Positions 1-13,194 of a stretch of DNA of 64,000 bases are shown one piece after another. The translations under genes and the position numbers were made by a program. The DNA comes from Lophius americanus (lineage: Eukaryota; Chordata; Actinopteri; Lophiiformes; Lophiidae): contig JBBDHG010000015.1 of the NCBI GenBank assembly GCA_037951165.1, forward strand, positions 10,210,501-10,274,500. The letters run 5' to 3'. Every line of letters begins with the position of its first letter. Position 1 is the stretch's first letter. The notes beneath the pieces are model-generated. The model was not told the DNA's origin, made no database searches, and saw only the letters and a list, made by a program, of their open reading frames with translations.

Positions 1-2686
1 CTGCATTCCACTTCACAGGCTGAGCAGAGGGACAAGTAGTCCAGGCTACCACCTCCAGAGGAAACTTTGATTTGGAGATTGGATTTGTAGATTTAAGCTG
101 TCATGTCTGGCTAACATGATGGCTGAGACTGCTGGCTACTACAGGGTAACAGCGCTGCGTCTCGGTCTGTGAAAGTGGAGGAAGGGAATTTTTAGACATG
201 TGAGGAGTTGAACACTTAATTTAGTGTCGGTATGAATGTCGCTCCAAATTGTGTAGAATTTGCCCCAAAGCGGAGCTTGTTTCCAAAATACTCCGACTGT
301 CCATAGTTGACTTGAAGCTTGCTGTTGTCAGTCAATAGCACAGTAGACATTTTGGAATGGGATGTTTCGGTTGGCTGGATTCCGTCACTAAAAACTACTG
401 CTTGTATCCTATTACTTTCAAAGTCCTTTTTATTTGATTGAATCTTACAAATTGTACATGAACAAACAAACACTAAGAATATCCCTTCCACCCCACAACC
501 AAACTTCCCCTACCTCCCACTTTCATTTGGTGATGTTAACTTAGTATACATGCAATTACTTATCTTAAGAATCAAAGAGAGTTACTTTTATCCACAATTA
601 CATTTATTTCTAAGAATGTCTGGAGGGAGCTTGGAGTTGCATTGAAACAAGACAGTTGGGGTAGTTCAAGTATCTTATTAAGATGCCTCCAAGCACCTTG
701 CTTTTGAGGGTATCCAGGTACGTCCATCTGGGAGGAGACCCAGAGTTTGCTTGAGGGATTGTTTATCGTACCAGGAATGGGAATGCCTCTGGATCAGGTT
801 TTGCTGGAGAGAGAATCTAGGGTGAATGGATGGTTGGACGGATGGATGGATTGACAGTATTTTGAAGGGCATGGATAAAGATGCCATTCTTTCCAACGTT
901 TTGCCTGATTGCTAAAGGCTGATGTTTTGCTGAGAATACTATGCCAAATGACCCGGTTCATTGTGTGTTGAGGGACTTGGTCTCATGGGCCGCTGACACA
1001 TAAATGTTTTGTGCATAGAAAGGCAACCTTTTGTTGCGGTTTGGTCCTTCTTTAACACAGCAAAAGCCTTTTTAGGGTTTTCTGATTTTAATCTTTTGAA
1101 AGCGCTTATGATACTGACACTGTGTAAAAATAACTTTAAAACTTAATTCTTGAAAAATGGGAGGACAGGAGGCCCCACTTCACACACTGCTATCATGTTT
1201 TGACCCAAATAGCTGTGTGCAGACAGAGCAACAACAACAATGGTGGATTATGTCAATGTACTTACGAGAAGTTTGTTGTATGGGGCTGATTTGGAAGAGT
1301 TAAACCACCAGCTACTGCTCTGGCATACACATGCAGATGTTTTCAATCATATTTACATATATGGATTTGATTAGATAAGACAAGAATGAGTCAATGAAGC
1401 CTGAGGTAGCAGGAAAATGGTAACATTTTCAAAAGATTATACTCTAGAACCTGTTGTCAAATGTTCCCAGAACACGATTGTCATTTAAACAAAAGTTAAA
1501 ATTATTTCAAAGGGTTGCAGTTTCATGTGAAAACTGTTAAACTTAGAAATAGCATCCAGGCTTAAATCTAGTCACTCCCACCAAGCTCTGCATAGCAGTG
1601 ATTGCGGAGTGACAAGTGCACACTTTTGTATGAGTTGAACGGAGAAATGTGTTCTGCTTTCAAATATTCTATAGCCTTTTTGCTTAAGATGCTATGTACG
1701 TGTCACCTTCTGTGAACTGTTGGAAAATTCCCGTCAATAGTTATTATATGCACACATTTCATGTACGCTTCCAGTAATTTACTACGCTTTGAAAGACATT
1801 TTGTTTGCATTTCTGTTGTTGCTACCACCAGCATTCTATTATATGTCTCTCTGGTGATGCTTCTACTCCAACTTCTTTTTCCCTCAACTTTGTAGATGGT
1901 CAAAATAATAATTTAAGGTTCGTAGATAGGGTGGGTGAACCATGCCTGTGTCCTCTCTTCCTCCCTCTGCCCCCCCCCCTCTTATCTCCTTCACTCCCTC
2001 TTGCAGTCTCCCTCACAACTCTATCTAATCTATCCTGTTGACTCTTCTCGCTCCGTAGCTCGGTGCTCATGCACATGGTCTGATGTGTGATGACTCGCTG
2101 TCCAGCAGGAGGGCAAAGATAATAAGGAAGTGACCGAATAACTCCTTCATGAAATTTAAGAAACATGAAAAATTGGTCGGAATTGGAAGTTGGTGTTGGG
2201 TCCTTGTCTCTTCCAGTCTATACTTAAAGGCTTGAGGTGAGGCCTAAAGAGGCCCGGCTTGCAGCTGTGTGACAAGAAGGAGGCATGCCGCCTGACCTCT
2301 ACACACCTCGGATTTAGACCGATGCCAAATTGGGTGTAAAAGAGGTTTACATTTCTATGCTTTCACTTCTTGAATTTGAATAAAACAGGTGTGACCTCTG
2401 TTCTGTTTCCTTGTTTGTCTGACCAGAGGATCCCAATGCATTTCTCTAATGTTTTGTGACATGGGGCATTTTACCTCACTCGACACTACTTGAATATTGA
2501 CATGGTGTTATTATGTGTTTGTCTCTGGAGCTTGAATAGATGTTAAAACATCCACTTAGCAGCTGCTCCGACATGTGCAGGAGAGCAGATCTGACTGACA
2601 GTCAGCCTGGGTGGGCCGGAGCGTTCCCAAAAAAGCTCCACTAAACCACCAAGACTAACAGTAGTAGAAACAGGGCTATATATATA
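1..2686. other. No gene seen
   Basis: A/T-rich non-coding sequence with only short chance open frames. A small GGATG-type repeat lies at 831-853 and a C-run at 1970-1979. There is no exon with convincing protein similarity. Confidence 0.6.
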
Positions 2687-2958
2687 TAGGTAGGTAGGTA
2701 GGTAGGTAGGTAGGTAGGTAGGTAGGTAGGTAGGTAGGTAGGTAGGTAGGTAGGTAGGTAGGTAGGTAGGTAGGTAGGTAGGTAGGTAGGTAGGTAGGTA
2801 GGTAGGTAGGTAGGTAGGTAGGTAGGTAGGTAGGTAGGTAGGTAGGTAGGTAGGTAGGTAGGTAGGTAGGTAGGTAGGTAGGTAGGTAGGTAGGTAGGTA
2901 GGTAGGTAGGTAGGTAGGTAGGTAGGTAGGTAGGTAGGTAGGTAGGTAGGTAGGTAGG
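2687..2958. repeat. Perfect (TAGG)n tetranucleotide microsatellite, 68 copies
   Basis: 272 bases of uninterrupted TAGG, preceded by a short TA run (2677-2687) and followed by unique sequence. On the reverse strand it reads as a long Pro-Thr-Tyr-Leu frame, which is a repeat artefact and not a gene. Confidence 0.99.
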
Positions 2959-3179
2959 TTAAACAACATGGCAATTGAAATCTTACTCTCTTCTTACTCA
3001 TCACTCTGTCTGACACTCCTTCCACCTCCAGTACAATCCTCATTTACTCCTTTTTCAGGATCACGCCCCTTTTCTCCACCGATCTAGACCAAGATAAAAC
3101 AGTCGGTATCCTCCTCCAATGCTTCTAGCCTTGCTAACTGCAATTCCTAAATATATCAATCTAAAAGAATCTAATCACT

Positions 3180-3560
3180 TAACAGGATCTTCAATGCAGT
3201 CATGGACAGTGATAGTTTGGTTTACATGCACAGCCTAATTCTGAATAGATTCAGAAATGAAGCCTAATCGGAAAGAAAATGCTGCATGTACACACCCCTT
3301 TCTGAAAGATAAGGCCCTTTCCGAATGAGATTTCATTCCTTTGCAAGAAGGTAACCTAAGTCCTTTCGGAAAGTCTTTCCGATACCCAGTTGTGCACGTA
3401 AACGCTGTTTCAGAAAGCTCTCTGTTTGAGTTGTATCTGCGCATGCCCAGCGTCGTGACGTAATGCACTGGCTGAGTTTTTTCAGCGCATGCACAGATAC
3501 ATTTTAAATATGGCAACTTCAAAACAGTACTGGTCTACATCGTAGAGTCATTTAATCTCC
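3180..3560. repeat. Fold-back-rich MITE-like segment
   Basis: It carries several short inverted blocks: tcggaaag at 3269 and 3374 against ctttccga at 3327 and 3385, gcatgtacac against gtgcacgtaa, and duplicated gcgcatgc at 3439 and 3485. The layout resembles palindromic fish MITEs. Terminal repeats and a target duplication were not located. Confidence 0.35.
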
Positions 3561-4869
3561 GAAACTTTGAAAGAGTTTAACATAGTTTAACGGTAAGATT
3601 GACGAAAGGTCACTTCCTGTTTACGATTAGATGAGTCGATGCATTTAAAAACCGGGTTGGAAAAGATCACAGGTGAAAACAGTGAAAACAGTCAGGGTCA
3701 AGGTGCTCCAATAACTTGTCAGAGCTCTTTCCTGGCTACACTCTGTATCGTTTCATCTCAAATCTCAGTTTGCATACCAATTCATCCACGGCAGATGCAT
3801 TTAAGAAACGCTTAAATGACAGACCCCATCAAACATTGGATGATCTGCATTAGCCCCTTGCAGATTGTTTATCTAGTGGTGCAGGCTATTTGTGAAACGC
3901 CGGCCTTTGACCCAGTGCAAACCAAACTGGGCGCTGTAGAAAGGGTCCTGATTGTCAGACTCGGCTCTCTGAGGTATATTGTGTGAATATTTAACCCCGA
4001 CTGTACCAAACATGCAAACTAAATTTACCCTCGCCCATTGTGTGGTGTAAAACTATTCGACATGTGTCAGCATACAGCAACAAACACCTGTCCATCACGT
4101 TAGAGAGCTGTTGACTAGACCGGCCTAAAGACATATTATACTGTTTTTGTTCCACGGGGAAGTTATCTTAATCTGCTTCATGAGATGCACAAAAACAGTT
4201 TGGCCTATGTGAATGCGTAGAGCCCACAGACACCTGATATCACACACACTTGAGCCTTCTTTGTGCCATAATTAGCCAGTACATGCAGGTTTTTAACCCT
4301 TGTGCCTCATGTCATCAGGCTTTTCTAGCATTCTCTTAGAGGACATAAAGTGCCCACTTCTTTAAACTGCCATAAAATCCAGTATTATGTAGTAAAGTTC
4401 ATTTCTATTGATCAAATATTATTTTCTTTCATTTGTTTTAACGCCATACGTTAAATGCTAATTGTATTTTTTTGTTATCACCACAGTGTGATGTATAATA
4501 ACATAAGATAAGATAAGAACACTTTATAAATCCAAAAGGAAAGTTATAGAAAACTTTGTATAAGAAATTGTATAATTTTTTAAAAGAATATAATTTATAA
4601 ATCAAATAATTTGAACATTTAACCTGAACTCTCATCCCCTGCACCAAAAAGCCCCCAACCCCCTGCATTGTAAAAGCTACGCCATGCTTGCACTCCTCAA
4701 ATAAAATGTAACTCATGAATAATCTCTAAAAAAGTCCATATTGACTGAACCTAATTATTTCTGCAAAGTCAGCAATATGCTCTAAGATAAGATCCCATGC
4801 AACTCAATAATGAAGATAAATATACCTTACTATTTTTACTGTGCCCAGTAATAAAACAAAATACTTTTT
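3561..4869. other. No gene seen
   Basis: Non-coding. A short AAGATA repeat followed by actttataaatccaaaagg (4500-4540) resembles the opening of a common fish repeat, but it is too short to call. Confidence 0.5.
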
Positions 4870-5070
4870 TTTGTCAATTCATATGAGCTAAGTTAAGACG
4901 CAACTGGATTTATGGTTGGGAAGTTGCGGCCGAAAATTATTTTTTCCACAAAAGTACCTCTAAGTGAGTAAAATATGAACTTTTATATTGCAACATGATA
5001 AAAACAAAATAGATCTTCCGGAGTTGATTCATATGCTCTAAATTTGGACTAAATCGGACAATTTATTATT
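4870..5070. repeat. Dispersed repeat, relative of 52390-52760
   Basis: cctctaagtgagtaaaatatgaac and ttgattcatatgctctaaat, followed by ttggactaaatc, recur in the 52.4 kb copy in the same order and orientation. No coding frame is seen. Confidence 0.5.
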
Positions 5071-6344
5071 ATTTTTTTAATGACAGTGTGATAAATAAAA
5101 ATGGACATATTAAAAAGTCTGAAATTCACTTGACATAATTCACCTTTTCAAACTTGATGACAGTTACATTATCAGCAAACTAGCCAAAATGATTTAAATA
5201 AAGTGAAAACACAAGTGTGTCCCTAGTGAGGGTCAAGGGTTAAATAAGGTAATGTGTCCAGCAAAGACAGTGATTAATGAGGGCCTCAGGAAAACGGTCA
5301 CCACTGTGGATAAATGATATGTGATCCCCTTCTGCAATTTTTTCCAAAGTGGAACTTCCTTGGATTCCTACAAAACATGGAGCTGAAACAGAGAGGGGTC
5401 TCACCGCTATTAAGTACTTTTTAACGACCTCCGACCCAAGGTCAAGCAGGAAATAACCATATATGAACCTGAAATTATATCAATGAATAAATCTCAGTTT
5501 TAATCAATATTATAAGGGATTATCCCTTTGGCCATCATCATCGGATCTACTGCAGACATGTTTGTTTTTGTATGATAGAGTTAAGATAACAGATGTGGGT
5601 TTAAAATCTGCTCCTGCAGGTTTTGGTAATGATGAAAAAGTGACCCAAGGAAGGGATTCAAGGTAAACGGCTGCTTCCTGCACGTGTTTAGTATGCACTG
5701 CCACGCTCCTGGCTGTAGCATGGCAGCAGAGTGTGGATTCAGATCAAAGCTCGCTCCTCAGCTCAATTTAGCCACTTATTCACAAATTCTGAGCGTGCAT
5801 TCTAATAGCCTGAGTGCTCTGATATTTACTGAAGGGTGTACATTTTCTTTTCAGAGAGGTCTGCCTGTTAGCAAATTTGCCTGACAGAGTCGCTTCTGGT
5901 TCCTATTTCTAATGCCCTGATGATGAACTAACTGCTTGTCTGCAAAATGGAGCCAACTACACATTGTGATATTGTATTTAATTTATCAAAATGTTGTGTC
6001 TGAGATGAAGGTTAAGGTTTGGAAAGATGCTGCGCCTAGCATGTCTTTAGACAGAGCTCCCGCTGTGTTTTGAAACCATAGGTTGTCAGCTGTTTCCATA
6101 GTGGACGAGTTACAACAATGAGGAAGGTAGATTTTCGTGAAAGAGTATACCTTCCCCCAAAGCAGTGCGCATACTCTCATTTGCTGTTATCATTTCAAAT
6201 TTTGAACCCACTTTTACTTCTTGTTAAGCTGACCACTGCTACGTTTCAGACAGGAATTTTCATTTGTCCAGATGTCCCACTCACAGGGAACATGATCACT
6301 AGTGAATTTGGAGGATAAAGCTGTTTAAAAATTGTATTTAAAGT
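5071..6344. other. No gene seen
   Basis: No coding, RNA or transposon signature was recognised. Confidence 0.5.
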
Positions 6345-6480
6345 TACAGTATGTTACATTTAGTAGCATCCAGTGGTCAAGTTCCAGATTACAACTTAAT
6401 TTATACGTCAGTTTACCTGTTTCTGTCCAGGAAACAGTGGTGGCCTTCAAGTGTCAAAATGATTGAATGTTATTGCCTTT
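6345..6480 (+). repeat. Possible fragment of the 29.7/37.5 kb repeat family
   Basis: gttacatttagtagcatcca, gtggtcaagttccagattac and agtggtggccttcaagtgtc resemble the opposite end of that family as recalled. There is no direct overlap with the other copies to confirm it. Confidence 0.3.
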
Positions 6481-9400
6481 CAAGCGATGATGAGGGTCTT
6501 TCGGGTATTTTTTTCTTTTCGGAATTATTTGCGGGAATCTGCAAGGTAATGCAATACTGTTTAAATACTGGTGAAAACGTTAAGAGGTAAACTGGTATGG
6601 TCCATCCATTTGACCTAGAGAAATAAACTCCGCGAGCTACAGATAGCTGTACATAGTAATTGCACTCTGGGAGGAAAGACGGGGCAGTGAGCATTTGTTC
6701 CACTATCTCAGTGAATGGCGTGATTTGAGCGCAGGCAGGAGTGCTCCAAAGCTCATTACCAATGCACCAGGCTCATTCCTGTCCCCCAAATTTTTTCTTG
6801 CACTGAGTGATTGTTCCCTGGGCAAGAGACAGGATAGCGAGAGCTCGGTCCGTGATTCCCGGATGTTGCGAAGTCTAAGCAGGGATAGTGGTGCTCTAAA
6901 GTTGCCAAGCTCCTGTCCTGTGCGACTTTCTGTTGCCTGCTGAGTTTAATTCCCCCAAGGCGGACTGCCAGACCCCTCCATTTACCTCTAAACGGTCTTC
7001 ATGTTTGCTCTCACGGTGGGGTTTGATGCTTCAATGCTTTTTCTTGTGTTAAATAATAAGTATGATCCTTAGTTAAGTTATCCAGTTTAGAAATGTGAAG
7101 AACCCCCTCTAGAGCCTCTGTTTGTTGTGTCCGTTCAGTCGACTGCACAAACATTGCAGTGCATGTGGATAGCTGGAAACGTCCATCAAAGTTAGGTCCT
7201 GCTCCTTATAGAGAGATAAACAACTTTAGTAACATAAGGGAATTTAAAAAAAAAATTCATTTATGTATTTTCCGCAACTAAAACATAGTTATGATACCCC
7301 TAAATCTTATAAACTGCCGCTTTACAAATAGGAATACTGAATTTAATATTGTGTTAATGGGCATTAAACTGGCATTTTTTATGCAACTACTAATGTGATA
7401 TTATTTTATGAACAATGCATGAGTGATATTTTGCAAATGAACTGTCAGAAAACATCTCTTGTACCCCGTGCAGTACACCAATCTGCCCCAATGGGCACAT
7501 GTACCCTTATTAAAGCTACTTTGCTTTACATCAATAAAGTTCGCAAGCAGAAAATGGCTCATAAGCAACCTTTTGCTTTGAGAGTGAAATACTCTGGGAA
7601 CATTTTGGATCCTACACTGTGCCTTAGCACTATATTTTTGATCATTGTTCTATTCTCTGCAAAAAAAAAGGTCCAACAGTAAAGCATACAGTCATGGTGT
7701 GGTTAATGAGCAGGTCAAGCCGAGAAGTGCTGGAACCGTATTTTTACCTCAGTATGGCTGAGCACCGGATGAATGTGTGATCCAGCTGAGAAAAGGTCCA
7801 TAAGGAGCAGCTTTAACAAGATTTACTTAAGTGGTGTGTATAAGTCCATTACAATATAAGAGCACTCAAATCCTGTCAGCACTCTGTGATTTAGAGAAGG
7901 TATCCCCATCTGGTCCTCAGTGGAAGACCACACTGATTAAACCCAGCGATGGAAAATCTCATTATGTCTGAGCCTGATTTGCTGATGGATCAAGCAGGAC
8001 TGTGTTCCATCTCAAGAAACAAACCGGCCAGAAGATATCAGTACCACAAATAGAGTGGTGTAGTGTTTTTCATCAAACCTGTCGGGATCGAAGCATTTGG
8101 TAAATGTCTGTCTAGGTTTAATATGTTTTATGAGCTGCTGCGGTAGGAGAGCTGAGGCGGCCTCTGAAAGCCAGCCACAGGAAATCTGTTTTAGTCATAA
8201 TGGTGCTTACAGAGGACATTCTGTAATGTATACTCTAAAGCAACTTCAATATGCTGCAATGGTCCATATCCACTTTTTATCATTTTCAAAGCACGAGAGG
8301 ATCTATTTTAAATTATATCCTGCATACTGATTTGCATCTTAATCCTTTTTTTCTTTTGCATGTGTGAATTAAGGTTATTAAAATAATATTACTTTTACAA
8401 TTACTCTGAAATAAGCTCTTTCTATCCATCTCCTTGAATTTCTGGAGAATAACTGAAAAAAAAAAAAATTCTCCCCAGAAATTTAATATTGCCTAGAAAC
8501 TTTCAACATACTGTCCATTTTATGATACACATTTATAAATGACTATTCTGATGGAGCAAAACTGCAAAACTTTTTTCTAAATATAGCATAAAATTCTGAA
8601 GGAGTTGACCAACTCTCTATGAAAAGGAAAATATTTGATTCAAAATGTCAAATGATCTCTTAGAACTATTGTTGTGACATGAAGAGAACAGATTATGTTA
8701 CCATTATAACCTTTTCTAAGATTCTCAATCTTCAAATGCATGCAGCTAATACATGAACAAATTCTTATGATTCAATAAGACAGCTAAAATGCAAAACTTT
8801 TCAACGATTGTCTTAAAAAGACAAGTATATCAAGCGTGTTTTAAGGGAAAGGTATACCACTGGTAAATAATAATGATAAAGGAAAGACGGGAATGGAACA
8901 TTGTAAACACAACCGCAGTGGAGAGCAGCTTGTGTAAGGGCCAATTTTATTGTCATTATAATTACACAAATCTCCTCTCACACAGGTTAAGTTATTATCA
9001 TGTAATTATGGAACAGCTCAGTGCCCCTGTTGTTATCTGCAGCAAATGAAAAACAACCTGGACAGGTAATATATATGGTGATTTCATTAGTCCTAGTAGG
9101 CAGTGAAGGCCCTACTAGTGCTGCTGTTTGGGATGTGTTGTTTTGCAGCTGTTTCGTGTCAGTCAAAAACAAATTCACCAATTGGGACACACCCGTGAAA
9201 AAACCCGCCCACACCTCGGAATGACCAAGTGTGGTGGGTTTTAGGTCAGTGGGATTTAGAATAAATGTGCTAGAAGAGGAAGAGAACCAGGGAAGGCCTG
9301 CTGTCCTTCATTGATTCCACCTGTTATACCTCACAGCCCTCCATGAACACACAACTACATCCATTGACTCAGGAGAGAGAGGCGATAAGCTCAGTTTGCA

Positions 9401-10660
9401 TATAGATTAACATGTGGCTCCACATTGATTTACCCATTCATAGTTTCACAGTAATGTATTCCAAAATGTATTAAATGTCAGAAAACACTTCCCAGGCTAG
9501 GTTGTAAAAATGAACTAGAATTTTTTGTTTTCCTTTGCTTACTGCTGCCTGGTTGATAGGCTTGACATAGAACTTAGTAACGAAGATGAAAGCACAGTCT
9601 GGAAAGTTTCCCGATAAGCTAATTAACCACTAGGGATGAGGATTTCATACTTAAATAATATCTGAAAGTTACTTTAACTTTCTTAATAGTGGTTGCAAGC
9701 AGCCTGTAGCTTCAGTCCCTCCACCTGTTAGTGGTAGCACCATATCATTAAAAACAAGGGGAAAGCATTTAAGCATTTTTAAAAGTAATATTTTTACATT
9801 TTTCTGAATTTCTATTAATAAATTAATGATTATTTGAAAATCATTGCATTCCCGAACCAATTTAGCATTTTTCTATGAGAAAATGGATACAGACTACAAC
9901 TGTTTGCTGATATTATCAAACATGCCAGATATTTTCATATTTGATGAATCTCATTTACATACATTTAAATTTTGCAGTGTTTTATTTAATTTTTTTTTTA
10001 TTCTTCGTTCAATTACATTTGATTTCTGCTTTTTAAGTTGTCCAATGTCAAGCTTTTGTACTTAGACTATTTATATCACCTATAACACTATAATTTGCTT
10101 TAATAAAGTCTTATCTTATTTATTTATTGGTTTGCGCTGGACTAGAAGTGAATGAATAATCCTACATCTAAAAAGTAACTAGTAACTACAGCTTTGAGAC
10201 AGATGTAGTGGAGTAGAAGTAAAAAGTCACAAAATTGTAATAATCAGTTTAAGAACAAGTGCCTGAAATTTATACTTATGTACAGTATTTGATTAAATGG
10301 AATGAGCCACTGTCCACCAATGGTGTGTTCTCAGGTGTGCGTAATTATGAACCTTTGTGTAACTCTATAAAATAAAGTCAAATAAGGCTGTGAAAAATGG
10401 GAATAAAGGTGCTTAAGGGCTTAAATTCTAGCCGACTCTAAGGTAAAGTAATACCGGTAATTAGACATACACACACACACATCCTGTCGTGAACTGGACA
10501 TTGAATGATGATGTCATTGCTAAACGGTTAACACGGTGAACTGGGAGACCCACTCAGCTTTGTCTGCTACTGACTGTTATTGCAGTTGGCCAGAGGGGTA
10601 ATGTTAGGATGTTGGAATGCTTGGCACTGGGCATTGGCAAAAAAACGGTCTCTGGCATTC
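6481..10660. other. No gene seen
   Basis: About 4.2 kb of A/T-rich sequence with homopolymer A runs (7225-7240, 8455-8468) and only short frames. A conserved non-coding element could be hidden here but cannot be judged without alignment. Confidence 0.5.
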
Positions 10661-10668
10661 ATCGGTCA

Positions 10669-10706
10669 CACAAACACACACACGCACACACACGCACACA
10701 CACAGA
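10669..10706. repeat. CA microsatellite
   Basis: CA repeats with CG variants. A smaller CA run lies at 10468-10481. Confidence 0.85.
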
Positions 10707-12289
10707 CTCCTTAAGACATCCATTAACAGCTATAGACAGTGAAGAAAGCGTGAAAAGAGAAAACAAAAGGCTAACAGACAGACTGACGGAGACGGAGGTA
10801 AAAGAACAAGTCTGTTAGTGCCTCCTACACGTAATATGAGGCAGTGTGTATGTGGGTTTGTGTGTTTGTGTGTCCTCTGGGAAAACGCGAGTGCGTAGCT
10901 GTGCGACAGCCCTAAATCGCAGTCTATTTCTCAGCCACTGAGTTGCCATTAATCTTGGATGTTTGCCTGTTTGTTTGTAACGGATTATAAGGCGCCTGAT
11001 CTAATGAGTTTTAGACCTGGACCCGAAAATCACTCTTGCAAGGATGGGGAGGAAGTGGAGTGGAAGGAGAAGGGTGGTGAACAAAGTGAGAAGCTGAATA
11101 TAAAATCAAAGTAATGGGATGGGATGGAGAATGAGGCGATTGAAAGTGTATTAGATGTGTTGTTTCTGTAGCAGTAAAGAAGGGGGGCTGCAGGTATTTA
11201 GACAAGAAGTAAAGAACCCCAGACAGGGGAGAAAAAAGGAATTCCACAGGTTTGGTCATCATGCAAGCCTGCAGAATCCTGGTGAAATTGGCTTATGCTG
11301 GATTTACTGTGTCCAAAACAGACGCTCATTGTTTTCAATCAGAGTGTGACAGCCATGGTTTAAAGTTGCAGCAGAGGTTCAGTCACACCACTATTTATAA
11401 CAGCAACATCTCAAAAATCTATTCTATCTCCTTTAAACTGCTGCAGTCAGTGAATTTGCTTATTGAGGTGATATAAATTCCTGCTTTCAAGATGAGCTTT
11501 GACCAACTTTGAAAATGAATCATAATTTTTTCCTGTGGTAAGATGAGCTCCTCCACATACACACAGACACACAAACCGAAGCAAAGTCAGCAGAGCACAA
11601 GGGCAGAGCGAAGTCAATCATGCAAAACCATAGTACTCAAGTTGGTGGACTGTGCAAGACTGGCTGGAGTATTATGGGCACACATTTTTGGTGTACAACA
11701 AAAAGACAGATTTTGTTTAAGGCTTTATTTTTTTAAAGAAATCTGTTAGTCCCGTCTTTTTAGAAGCTTTTATATCAACTTTGGATGTGGATTTATACAT
11801 ATATATACATACTTAGTATCAAACTGCATCTTTGTAATAAGAAATAAAAAAATCAGGTTTTTTTTCCATTTTAAGATTCAGGCTACAGAATATTTACAAA
11901 TTTCATTAATAAAATATTAGACATAAGTAGCTCGTAAAACCTAAGTGTGTGCCGTCTTGAGGGAAGAGAAGGAGTGCAGAACTGAATAGACCAGCCGAAT
12001 GCTGACGCTATCGAGGGATTTTTGACGAGGCTTATGGGCGAAAAAGAAAACACCTCTAAAACCAATGAAGATGAAGAAAAACATAATTAGTAAGTTGGGC
12101 TGAGTGCTCGCTGGGCCCAATCTCCTCCCATCTCATGGTGAGATGGAGCCCCTTGTGCAAAAGTCGGTGCTACATCCGTGTCTGGAGGCTGATTTTTAGA
12201 TTATCTGGGACGGACCGAGCACTCTATGGTCGATTCCGTGCCTGTTACACGCACGGCATGATGTTGCGGAGTGCAAGACGGTTTACGAC
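10707..12289. other. No gene seen
   Basis: A GT-rich patch lies at 10849-10873. A small perfect hairpin (ccatctca/tgagatgg) lies near 12128-12145, just before the MITE copy. There is no coding evidence. Confidence 0.5.
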
Positions 12290-12740
12290 ACACGCACTCA
12301 CACCAAGCATGAGCTATATGGCTCCAAACATCTCACCAGCCCAAAATAAGCTGAGGGGAAATAACCCCAAAAGTGTTAGAGATAACAAAACAAAAAAAAT
12401 CCTCTCTGTTTGCACATAAACTTGTGCTTTGTGCCAAGATTTGGTAAAAACATTTTAAAATACTTGCAACTGGACTTTCAATAGACAGATATTATTTCTG
12501 TGCGTGTAATTTTGTGTATGTTACATACAACAAAAACTTAATCAGACACTTCAAAATGAATCGCCCCAAGGAACGTAACAAGTTCCAATACGCTAATGTA
12601 AGCAGATGGGACTAAATCTAGCGAGAGTGCAGAGCCTGCCAAGAGCCCACTGAATGTATCTAAGTATGCTGTCAATTATGGTTTTTAATCGGAATTGATC
12701 GAAAACGGTATTGGCAGGTCAGAGTGTATAAAATTCTGTT
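12290..12740 (+). mobile_element. Non-autonomous DNA element (MITE-like), copy 1
   Basis: It shares ordered blocks with 35490-36065: caccaagcat near its start, then aatgaatcgcc, ctaaatctagcg, gagcctgccaagagccc and an end with ggaattgatcg and ggtattggcaggtcaga. No coding potential is seen. GATCG-rich ends suggest a hAT-like or related cut-and-paste family, but exact inverted ends and a target duplication could not be fixed in this copy. Confidence 0.55.
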
Positions 12741-12802
12741 ATTGGAATAAGCCAAGAAAGTTGCAATCAGTGCAACTTTAATCATCGTCTTTGACACTTT
12801 CA

Positions 12803-13150
12803 GTTGGGCTGCAATGAATAATCAAGGTAATCGACAAAAATCGATTATGTAATTAGATGTACACGAATTTAATGGTTGATTGGTCGGTGACATCATTGGA
12901 CACCGCTGCGTAATTTCAAGGAAGTACATATTTTTGCCATGGCAACACCATCACGACAGAAAACGTCCAAGATGTAGGAGCATTTCTCCCATAACACAGC
13001 CAAGCAAGTTGTAAACTGCAAGATTTGAAAAGCTGCCCTTTCCTAGCATTGGAGCACGTCAGTAATGCTGGAGCATTTGAATCAAATGTGCCCCAATGTT
13101 AAAATTATACTCGTTGCATTGCTCATAGAGACGAAAGCCCATGTCTCGGA
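12803..13150 (+). pseudogene. hAT transposon 5' fragment with broken BED zinc finger
   Basis: A hAT-type terminal motif (gggctgcaatgaataatc, followed by cgattatgt) starts the fragment. At 13011-13094 the sequence reads VNCKI*KAALS*HWSTSVMLEHLNQMCP, which resembles the CxxC...HxxxH BED finger found at the N-terminus of hAT transposases. The second zinc-ligand cysteine codon is TGA (13026-13028), and another stop follows. The rest of the transposase is missing, and the fragment abuts the Tc1-like remnant. It is a non-functional relic. Confidence 0.65.
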
Positions 13151-13194
13151 GTGTGTGCACGTCCAATGTGGGTTGCATCCAACTCTCAAACGGT

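Noticed and set aside
2543..3043. Long reverse-strand frame of Pro-Thr-Tyr-Leu repeats
   Set aside because: It is the TAGG microsatellite read in frame; the flanking residues have no domain.
12135..12419. 94-codon + strand frame
   Set aside because: It overlaps the MITE copy; no domain is seen and part of it lies in repeat sequence.
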